IMG/VR virus record: IMGVR_UViG_3300048121_000282
Span: 1 to 21,043 of that record
Direction: 5' to 3' (one strand)
DNA: 21,043 nucleotides
Source: a virus
Part shown: one piece after another, positions 14,708 through 21,043 of the stretch
Position numbering within the stretch: position 1 is the stretch's first letter
Layout of the letters: each line of letters begins with the position of its first letter
Position numbers and translations under genes: made by a program
Notes under the pieces: model-generated
Seen by the model: only the letters and a program-made list of their open reading frames with translations
What the model was told of the DNA's origin: nothing
Databases searched by the model: none

Positions 14708-16423
14708 GCAGCAGGTTTTTGGGCAGGTTTTGGAGAACAGTTTAGTCAAGATCTTGGAAAACGTCAGGATTCGCTAGATGCACTTATTAAAGAGAACTTA
14801 GCTAACGCACGTATTGCTAAACGTGATTATGCTAAGCGTAAGAGTTTAGCAGATACAATACTTGATACTACACAGGCTATTCAAAACAAGTATGGATTGA
14901 AGGACGAGCAAGCCATAGCTCTTGCTGAGGCTTATGGTACTGACTTACCTGGGCTACAGGTTAAGCTTGACCAAACAGACACTCAAGTTAGAAGTACGGG
15001 TGGTGTAGGGTTAGGCGCAGAGCAAGTCATGTCTTACGTTAATATGACAAACGAGCTTGCACCGCTTAATGGTATGACAAAGTTGCAGGCTATTGAGAGA
15101 CTGATGGGTCTAAATGCTACAGAGCTTGCAAAGGAAGCAGATCCTAAATCAGAGGGTGCTCAGACACGTAGTTTTATTCGTGCTGCATTGGCTTATGACC
15201 CCCAGCTACAGGCTGCTGAGAAGATGCAAAACATCAAGGGACCAGGCGGTATGTCATACGCACAGTTACTTGAAATGCAAGAGGCTGGTTTTGCACCTGA
15301 GGATGTAGTAGGTGGTGTGACACGTAGTGGTGGCTTGGCGTATGACTACACCGCATCTACACCTAAGCAAACACGTAGTGAGTATGCTCGTCTGCTATCC
15401 ATTAATGTGTTTGATGGCTCTGATCTAACGGATCAAGTACAATACAATGACTACTCATCCAGTTCAGACACAGATAAGGCCTCACTTAAAGCATCTGTAT
15501 TAGGAGCAGGTACAGCACTAGCACGTTTAGAGAAGGACATTGTTCTGTCTAACCTTGGTAAAGACCTGTCCCTAAATGCTTTCCGTAAGGCTATTCTTGA
15601 TGACATCTATGATCGTGTAAATTCACCAGAAGAATTAGATACTCTAAAAGAGAGTGTTGCTAATGGTACAGCACTTAAGATTGTACAGCGTACAGGTGGC
15701 AAGCTGACAGATGATGACATTGATGCTATTATTTCAGGGGCAGACGTTGAGGAAGGTGCTACTACTGATGTTGATATGTCAGGTACACCAAGCTTTCGTG
15801 ATAGAAGTGATGAAATAGTTAGCGCAACGCCAAAAGCAGAACCTAAGGCTGACATACCCGCTGTTCTAACAGAAGAACTACGTAAGGCGTGGCTATCAAT
15901 GGACCCAGAGAACAGGCCAAACCTTGAGGGTGTTACCGATCCTGAAATAGCCCGTATGTTATTGACTGTATCAGAAGATGAACAGGAACCAGAGTCAGTA
16001 AGCGAAACAGGTGCAGCTGCTACAGCGCAGCTTAATATAGATAACGCAGAGAAGAGAGCCGCATCTGTTTCAGACATAACTTACTCAGATTGGAAGAAAC
16101 TATCTCGACAGGAGCGTAAGGATAAAGGCTATCCTGTACGCAATATAGATGGTGTATATACTGATCCTGACGCATGGAAGCCAGAACCAGAAGACACCTC
16201 AGGAGAGTCCAAACCCACACTTAATACTACATCTTTTGTAGATAAGTATGGAAAGGAGCTTGGTGCGTTTATCAACGAGAACGAGACAGATGTTACTGAT
16301 AAAGAAGAAATAAAGAGTACGCTAGCTGCATGGTTTAGTGACAATGCTGGAAATCCAGAGATAAGAGGCTCAATGGACATGGACACGCTTACTGAGCTTG
16401 TGTACAATGCACTAAACCGATAA
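14705..16423 (+). CDS. Probable internal virion (ejection) protein, 572 residues
   Basis: It starts at ATG 14705 rather than GTG 14678, on ribosome-binding-site grounds. The N-terminal 120 residues are helical and Lys/Ala-rich ('ALIKENLANARIAKRDYAKR'). The middle (about 150-330) is mixed. The C-terminal third has long acidic, Pro/Thr/Ser-rich linkers ('VSETGAAATAQLNIDNAEKR') and ends in a small helical unit. It has no signal peptide, membrane segment or enzymatic motif. T7 and related podoviruses have a run of large internal proteins (gp14, gp15, gp16) at the end of the structural cluster, and this gene with the 1125-residue gene and perhaps the 1516-residue one fills that place. Assignment is by size, helicity and order, not by sequence match. 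Confidence 0.5.
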   Translation: MAAGFWAGFGEQFSQDLGKRQDSLDALIKENLANARIAKRDYAKRKSLADTILDTTQAIQNKYGLKDEQAIALAEAYGTDLPGLQVKLDQTDTQVRSTGGVGLGAEQVMSYVNMTNELAPLNGMTKLQAIERLMGLNATELAKEADPKSEGAQTRSFIRAALAYDPQLQAAEKMQNIKGPGGMSYAQLLEMQEAGFAPEDVVGGVTRSGGLAYDYTASTPKQTRSEYARLLSINVFDGSDLTDQVQYNDYSSSSDTDKASLKASVLGAGTALARLEKDIVLSNLGKDLSLNAFRKAILDDIYDRVNSPEELDTLKESVANGTALKIVQRTGGKLTDDDIDAIISGADVEEGATTDVDMSGTPSFRDRSDEIVSATPKAEPKADIPAVLTEELRKAWLSMDPENRPNLEGVTDPEIARMLLTVSEDEQEPESVSETGAAATAQLNIDNAEKRAASVSDITYSDWKKLSRQERKDKGYPVRNIDGVYTDPDAWKPEPEDTSGESKPTLNTTSFVDKYGKELGAFINENETDVTDKEEIKSTLAAWFSDNAGNPEIRGSMDMDTLTELVYNALNR

Positions 16424-16432
16424 GGAATAACC

Positions 16433-19400
16433 ATGTCAGATAAGTTCTCTTATTATACACCTGAAAACATGCAAGATAAGAAGCTGTCAGATCTTAAGTC
16501 TGACCCTGCTTTCCTTCAAGATGCTGTAACCTTTCTTAAGTCTGGGCGTAAAGGCTATACACCAGATGACATAAAGGGTATGTCTGCTAATGATGTAGTA
16601 TCTGAGGTATTAGAGCATTTCCGTTACCAAACTACCAATGAAGTCACGGTAGCTAAAGACATCTACTTTATGAATGACGATTCTGTTGATGTAAAGCATC
16701 GTGAGTCTTTTGGTAGGCTTATGTTTGCGTTTGATAACGCTAAGGGTGAGGGTCTCTTTGATCGTGGTGGTGAGAAGATTGGTGACTACCTTGGTGGTGT
16801 TGCCTCTGCGCCCTCCACATATGCTTCGGCTGTTGCGGGTGTAGGTAGTGCTGGCGTAGGCGCTGCTGCTATTCAAGCCACTAAGCAGGCATCTCTTCTT
16901 GCATTACGTACAGCAGGTAAGCAAGCCATTAAGCGTAGTCTAGTTGCTGGTATGGCAGATGGCGCTGTTGGTGCGTCTTTTGAATATGGTAACCAGAAGA
17001 TTCGTGAAGCTGCAGCTGACGATATGGATATGGACTACAAGGTAGACAAGGGTGCAGTCGCTCTTAGCGGTGCGCTGGGCTTTGCTGTAGGTGCTGGTAC
17101 ATATGGTGCTGGTGCTGCCTTACAACACCGTGGTGCTAAGAAGTTAGCTGATACCATTGATGAGGGGCGTGTTGCTAACGCTGATCGTGTAAAGGAAGCG
17201 GCTGCTCTTGCAGCAGTAAAGACTAAAGAAGCGGTTAAAGACCCTAAGAACCTAGCTAAGATGGAAGCTGCTACAAAGAAAGTATTGCAGTCTATTGACC
17301 CAGACCTAGTTAAAGAGGGTGACAATGTTAAGCGTTACCTTCTTAGTAATGATATGCCTGAGGGTGTCATGGGTGGTCTTAGCCAAGAGACAGTACAACG
17401 CTTGAGTGCAGCCTCTTATGAATTAGCAGAGCGTATTGGTGCAGATCTTAGCGATCCTAATATCCGTATTACGGAAGTACTGGCTAATAACATAAGCAAG
17501 AACAAAGTAGCGTTCATGGATGTAGCACAGGAGTTTGGGCTTAGTCCTAGACAACTCTCTGCAGCCTACGCATCTGAGGTTTCAACAGCTGCTAAGATAC
17601 TTGCTACCCAAAGTGCTATTTCTAAGAAGGCTTCAAGGCAGCAGTTGGAAGCTTTGTCTAAGAAGGTAGACGATCTATACGAGGCTGGTATGGCTCCTGC
17701 TAAGGCAGAAGATCTACAAGCAATCACATCTGCTACACGTGATACTCAGAATGTTATCTGGAAGAAGTTTAAGGATGTTGAAAACGCTAGACGTATGTTT
17801 ATGACATCACAGCCTGCTACTACCATGCGTAACAACATCTTCTCTGTAGCCATGACAGGCATAGACATTATAGATCAACTTAACACTGCAGTACTAAAGA
17901 CTGTAACTAAAGGCCGCAAAGAGGGTATGACTACTCTCAACGGAGCCTTTGACAATCTTAAATACCTTACACGTGATAACTACGTAGCAGACTCTCTTGT
18001 TACGATGATTGGGTCTGACTCACCTCAAAAGTTACAGCGAGTGTTCTTTGATGCTGCACTCGTAGAGGCTAACGTAGCTAAGGATACAAAGCTTGCTAAG
18101 ATGGGTGCTGCAGTCAACACACTAAACACCATGTCAGACTTTGTAGTAAAACGTGCTATAATTGCTGGTAGCATTGACCGTCAACTTAAAAAGATGGGCG
18201 ATGAAAAACTAGGCACTAGCGTCATGGATATGCTAAAGAAGGGTACAGTAAGTGAGTTGCCTGATGATGTACTGGACGCTGCATTAGATGAATCACTAGC
18301 CTTTACTTTCCAGCGTAGGTTTGGTGGTAAAGACGCCAGTGATATGAATAAGTTTGCTGCAGATACTATTAAGTACATTCACAACTACGGACTTACTACT
18401 ATAATACCTTTCCCTCGTTATCTGGCATCACAGGCTAAGTTTATTTCTGACTATACAGGATTAACTATACTGCGCCGTGGTATAAAGGACACTACTACAG
18501 AAGAGTCTGCTAAGTTTATGACAGGCGCTTTGATGTTTGGTGGCCTGTACATGACACAGAAAGAGAACATAGCTAAAGGCTTGGAGTGGTTTGAAGTAGA
18601 GGGTGAAGACAGTAAGGTGTATGATGGACAGGCAGCATTCGGCCCCCTATCAGCACAGGTATACGCATCTAATTACATTGCACGTCTTATGGAGGGTGCT
18701 CCAGTTAAGCCTAATGCAGAGGCTCTAAAGGATCTCACTAAGATACTAGGTGCAACAGAGTTTAGACCTGGTACAGGCCTTGCAGATAACCTAGTTAAAG
18801 CACTAGAGGCAGGTAATACTGAGCCTTTGCTTAACCAGTTAGGCGACTACTTTGGTTCATTCACTTACCCTGCTGCAGTAGTTAAAGACTTTTACGGTCA
18901 GCTAGACCCTCGTTCATCCTACTTACCTGAGACACGAAATGCGTCTGTTTCTACTGTAGAGTTTATGGGCTATGATATTCCTATGTCTGCTATTCAACGT
19001 GTAACACGCCACCTGCCAGACTTTGATAGTGCTAAGATCTCTAAACAACTAGATGACTTGACAGGCATTAGTATTGCACCTGATACATTAGCTAAGTTTC
19101 TAGAGTTTGCTAATACCTCTACCCGTACACACTACCAAACGCAGTACAATAAGGATGCTGACGGTAACAACATGCGTCAGGATGCTATTAGGTTTGACAT
19201 CTTTGGTGATGGGCCTATCAAGATGCAAGACCCTCTAGTAAAACAGATCACAGGTTTTGTAGGTAGACCTCCTAAGAACGCACTGCAACGTGAAATGTCT
19301 CGCTTACAGATTGACCCCTTTAAGCTGTACAATCCTTATCGTGAACAGAACGTAGCTCTTGAGATATTCACACAGCAAAAGATGCAGGGCAACCTAGCTA

Positions 19401-19810
19401 TGTTTGCTGAGCAGTACATGGACTCTGAACGCTACACAGCTGCTGTTTCTGATGATGATAAGCGTATGCGTCTTGAAGCCTTCCTAAAGAACCAGATTAA
19501 AGTAGCTCGTGAGGATGCCAAGGATACCCTAGTACGTATGGGTAGTATAGAAGAAGGTAAAGGCGACTACGGAGCTTATATGCGTGGTGAGGTAGAGGCA
19601 ATAGGCAGGGCAGGTAAGGAACGTGCTGACATGGCTTGGAGTCAAGTGTCAGGTAAGTATGGCTACAAAGGCCTAACCTTTGAGGAAGCATTGGATGCGG
19701 TAGACGCTAGTAACGAAGAGAACAAAGAGGTCTACAAAGCAAATATGAGAGAGAGGTATCTGTACCTGAGCAAGAACTATGACAAGTTCTTAAAAGACTT
19801 AGTAGACTGA
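16433..19810 (+). CDS. Large internal virion / DNA ejection protein, 1125 residues
   Basis: The start has a strong AAGGA at 16422-16426 before the ATG. The N-terminal 110 residues are polar. Gly/Ala-rich hydrophobic stretches follow at about 121-149 ('SAVAGVGSAGVGAAAIQAT') and 206-230 ('GALGFAVGAGTYGAGAAL'), like membrane-active segments. Long helices with many Lys and Ala continue from 230 to 420. Another hydrophobic patch, 'GALMFGGLYM', lies near 698, and the C-terminal part is charged and helical. This matches the general design of T7 gp16-like ejection proteins that insert in the inner membrane and form a channel for DNA. The transglycosylase domain found at the N-terminus of T7 gp16 is absent here; a separate transglycosylase gene lies upstream at 12771. 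It is the last gene of the operon, followed by a terminator. Confidence 0.6.
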   Translation: MSDKFSYYTPENMQDKKLSDLKSDPAFLQDAVTFLKSGRKGYTPDDIKGMSANDVVSEVLEHFRYQTTNEVTVAKDIYFMNDDSVDVKHRESFGRLMFAFDNAKGEGLFDRGGEKIGDYLGGVASAPSTYASAVAGVGSAGVGAAAIQATKQASLLALRTAGKQAIKRSLVAGMADGAVGASFEYGNQKIREAAADDMDMDYKVDKGAVALSGALGFAVGAGTYGAGAALQHRGAKKLADTIDEGRVANADRVKEAAALAAVKTKEAVKDPKNLAKMEAATKKVLQSIDPDLVKEGDNVKRYLLSNDMPEGVMGGLSQETVQRLSAASYELAERIGADLSDPNIRITEVLANNISKNKVAFMDVAQEFGLSPRQLSAAYASEVSTAAKILATQSAISKKASRQQLEALSKKVDDLYEAGMAPAKAEDLQAITSATRDTQNVIWKKFKDVENARRMFMTSQPATTMRNNIFSVAMTGIDIIDQLNTAVLKTVTKGRKEGMTTLNGAFDNLKYLTRDNYVADSLVTMIGSDSPQKLQRVFFDAALVEANVAKDTKLAKMGAAVNTLNTMSDFVVKRAIIAGSIDRQLKKMGDEKLGTSVMDMLKKGTVSELPDDVLDAALDESLAFTFQRRFGGKDASDMNKFAADTIKYIHNYGLTTIIPFPRYLASQAKFISDYTGLTILRRGIKDTTTEESAKFMTGALMFGGLYMTQKENIAKGLEWFEVEGEDSKVYDGQAAFGPLSAQVYASNYIARLMEGAPVKPNAEALKDLTKILGATEFRPGTGLADNLVKALEAGNTEPLLNQLGDYFGSFTYPAAVVKDFYGQLDPRSSYLPETRNASVSTVEFMGYDIPMSAIQRVTRHLPDFDSAKISKQLDDLTGISIAPDTLAKFLEFANTSTRTHYQTQYNKDADGNNMRQDAIRFDIFGDGPIKMQDPLVKQITGFVGRPPKNALQREMSRLQIDPFKLYNPYREQNVALEIFTQQKMQGNLAMFAEQYMDSERYTAAVSDDDKRMRLEAFLKNQIKVAREDAKDTLVRMGSIEEGKGDYGAYMRGEVEAIGRAGKERADMAWSQVSGKYGYKGLTFEEALDAVDASNEENKEVYKANMRERYLYLSKNYDKFLKDLVD

Positions 19811-19821
19811 CAAACGAGAGA

Positions 19822-19849
19822 GGGGAGCCACTAAGCTCCCCTTTTCTTT
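19822..19849 (+). terminator. Intrinsic terminator of the late operon
   Basis: GGGGAGC (19822-19828) and GCTCCCC (19835-19841) form a perfect 7-bp stem around a 6-base loop, extendable by A19821-T19842, and are followed by TTTTCTTT. It lies 12 bases after the 1125-residue gene. The T-tract overlaps the TAA stop of the convergent - strand gene (19850-19848), so the two transcription units meet here. In the other direction the stem is followed by a pyrimidine-rich but less uniform tract, so it may also act weakly on the - strand. Confidence 0.9.
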
Positions 19850-20051
19850 AATGTACTCCATGTTTCTTAGCACAGTGGCTTGCCCATAGTATTGCAGCTA
19901 CTAGGTGCTCTACGGCTTTGTCCCTTTCATCACTCTGCCACAGATTATTCTTGATGTGTTGCTCCAACGCTTCAGCGTGTTGAGATAACTCATCGTAGAA
20001 CTTAATGCGTGTACCTTCTATGTGTGCTTTCGCTTCTTGTTCTAGTTTCAC
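19848..20051 (-). CDS. Small helical protein, possibly Acb2-like (weak)
   Basis: The start is best placed at GTG 20051, giving 67 residues. It overlaps the phoH stop by four bases (GTGA), and a purine run (AAGGAAGG, 20062-20055) lies 3-6 bases upstream. An upstream GTG at 20081 would add 10 residues inside phoH. The protein is two or three helices: 'VKLEQEAKAHIEGTRIKFYD', 'LSQHAEALEQHIKNNL' and 'DERDKAVEHLVAAILWASHC'. The last helix has the AxxxxLxxAIxWA spacing I recall from Acb2/Tad1-type proteins that trap cyclic nucleotide signals of bacterial defences. That resemblance is from memory and short, so I treat it as a hypothesis. It may instead be an unrelated early regulator. Confidence 0.6.
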   Translation of the reverse strand: MKLEQEAKAHIEGTRIKFYDELSQHAEALEQHIKNNLWQSDERDKAVEHLVAAILWASHCAKKHGVH

Positions 20052-20758
20052 AGACCTTCCTTCATAAATACTTTGACCCACTCAGCACATATGCCACTAC
20101 GTACAATGTCATCTATGCCAAACTCTACTACGGGAACATCAAGCATATGCTTCTTAGCTAGGTGTATGATCTTAGCTAGACCAGACGTACCCTTCAAGTC
20201 AGACTGCTGGATGTCACCATTGAGTACAATAGTACTGCCTTCACCCACACGTGTCAACAGCATCTTGATCTCTGGTATGTCTATGTTCTGTGCTTCATCT
20301 ACAATAATGAACGCATTGTCAAAGCTACGTCCACGCATCAACGCAAGTGTAGCTACTTCAATGTTACCATTCTTTACACCCGTATCAACAGCGCCCCTAC
20401 CCAAGTGTTTAATCAGTACGTCTAACACAGGCAAGGCCCACGGTTGTGCTTTCTCTTCAATCGTACCTGGCAGGAACCCAATGTCTTTACCTACAGCTAC
20501 GTGAGGACGTGTGATAACAATCTTGTCTATCTCTTTGAGTGTGTACAAGTCTGCTGCGCATGTAGCTGTAACGTAGGTCTTACCAGTACCAGCAGGGCCA
20601 AGGATTAGCACCTGCTTGCTGTTAGTGATAGCATCAATGAGCTTGCCTTGGTTCTCTGTCTTAGGTAGAATACCAGAGGTAGGCTTGGTAGCTGCACCTT
20701 TGTATGTTGTCTTGCGCCGTGTACGTGTTGGCTTAGCTAGAGGTTCTATGTTGTTCAT
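20048..20758 (-). CDS. phoH: PhoH-like ATPase
   Basis: This 236-residue protein has a Walker A 'GPAGTGKT' at residues 54-61, the PhoH segment 'RPHVAVGKDIGFLPGT' at 84-99, a Walker B 'FIIVDEAQN' at 150-158, and 'NGDIQQSD' at 180-187 (sensor-type motif). These are diagnostic of the PhoH family. The first 30 residues are basic and extended. The family name comes from induction under phosphate starvation in E. coli. In phages PhoH is a common auxiliary gene whose exact job is unresolved, with links proposed to phosphate scarcity, RNA handling or nucleotide metabolism. ATG 20758 follows the nuclease stop by one base. Its 3' end overlaps the next gene by four bases (GTGA), so the three form one - strand unit. 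Confidence 0.93.
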   Translation of the reverse strand: MNNIEPLAKPTRTRRKTTYKGAATKPTSGILPKTENQGKLIDAITNSKQVLILGPAGTGKTYVTATCAADLYTLKEIDKIVITRPHVAVGKDIGFLPGTIEEKAQPWALPVLDVLIKHLGRGAVDTGVKNGNIEVATLALMRGRSFDNAFIIVDEAQNIDIPEIKMLLTRVGEGSTIVLNGDIQQSDLKGTSGLAKIIHLAKKHMLDVPVVEFGIDDIVRSGICAEWVKVFMKEGL

Positions 20759-20759
20759 T

Positions 20760-21043
20760 TTACTTATAGTCTCCTAAGTATGCTGCAGCGTTTAGTAGAG
20801 ACTGTTTATCATCTGTAAAGAAACCTAAACCCCTATTACATCTGTGGCACAGCCAACCTCTAAATGTAAGAGTCTCCCAGCAGTGGTCAAAACTCCATAC
20901 GGTAGACTTTGTTTTCTCTAGGTTCTTTAACTCTTGCTCTCCTCTTTTGCATATAGGGCAGAGATAATCTTTATTAGGTAAAGCTACAGTTTCTCTTAAT
21001 TGTTTTACTTTTTTATACTGGTACTTAAAGCAGCTTTTACACA
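20760..21043 (-). CDS. Endonuclease VII / HNH-like nuclease, 5' end outside the window
   Basis: The - strand frame is open from the window edge (first full codon 21041-21039) to the TAA at 20762-20760, 93 visible residues. It contains CKSC (1-4) and CPIC pairs, then 'FDHCWETLTFRGWLCHRCNR' and 'GLGFFTDDKQSLLNAAAYLG'. This matches the recombination endonuclease VII pattern DHxHxxxxxRGxLCxxCNxxLG....D....L..A..YL: zinc-binding Cys pairs, the active-site Asp-His, and Asn in the LCHRCN helix. The second His of DHxH is replaced by Trp. Such enzymes resolve branched DNA before packaging, or act as HNH homing-type nucleases. A stop immediately before phoH shows they share a transcript. The start and any N-terminal zinc element are not visible. 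Confidence 0.8.
   Translation of the reverse strand, partial: CKSCFKYQYKKVKQLRETVALPNKDYLCPICKRGEQELKNLEKTKSTVWSFDHCWETLTFRGWLCHRCNRGLGFFTDDKQSLLNAAAYLGDYK

Noticed and set aside
15607-16077. 156-codon - strand open frame inside the 572-residue gene
   Set aside because: Its Ser/Val-rich composition mirrors the plus-strand codons, it has no start signal, and it lies wholly within a well-supported gene.
20052-20081. Upstream GTG start adding ten residues to the small gene after phoH
   Set aside because: It would overlap phoH by 34 bases. GTG 20051 has a strong purine run just ahead and the common four-base stop-start overlap.
20073-20504. 143-codon + strand open frame opposite phoH
   Set aside because: It is antisense to the Walker motifs of a clear PhoH gene, with no support as a protein.
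1-21043. Retroelement or diversity-generating system near the adhesin genes
   Set aside because: No reverse transcriptase motif, template repeat or adenine-specific mismatch copy was seen near the fibre or glycine-rich gene.

Overview
This window reads as part of the genome of a tailed bacteriophage, most likely a short-tailed (podovirus-like) marine phage of a Gram-negative host. The evidence is tightly packed genes with 1-base overlaps, a capsid-adaptor-nozzle order, long ejection-type virion proteins, a phage lipoprotein with a lipobox, a fibre built from TG(N/D)(V/L) repeats and 'QIYHDGS' motifs of a style I associate with marine phage fibres, and a phage PhoH. The host is inferred only; the moderate GC (by eye) argues against a very AT-rich host such as SAR11. 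No tRNA, rRNA, CRISPR array, insertion sequence or integrase was seen.

Layout: + strand, positions 1-19810, is one late structural and lysis operon. It starts inside the major capsid protein, followed by a hairpin-containing gap, a head-tail adaptor, a nozzle-type beta-propeller protein, a 933-residue tail fibre and a glycine-rich adhesin-like protein. A small acidic protein, a lipoprotein with four VNPEV repeats and a small C-terminally anchored membrane protein come next. They are followed by a 1516-residue low-complexity protein, a transglycosylase-like protein, a three-segment holin-like protein, an acidic helical protein, and two large proteins (572 and 1125 residues) that sit where internal ejection proteins are expected. 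A clear intrinsic terminator at 19822-19849 ends the operon.

From 21043 down to 19848 the - strand carries a convergent cluster: the end of an endonuclease VII-like nuclease, phoH, and a 67-codon helical protein that starts on a GTGA overlap with the phoH stop. This is probably the end of the early or DNA-metabolism arm of the genome.

How they fit together: capsid, adaptor and nozzle build the particle and its portal-proximal tail. The fibre and glycine-rich protein would recognise the host. The long internal proteins would be ejected to carry DNA across the envelope. The transglycosylase and holin serve either lysis or penetration. The nuclease and PhoH act on DNA or nucleotide metabolism during replication. 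The least explained pieces are the 1516-residue protein, the lipoprotein with the small membrane protein, and the 67-residue protein after phoH, which has a weak Acb2-like helical signature.
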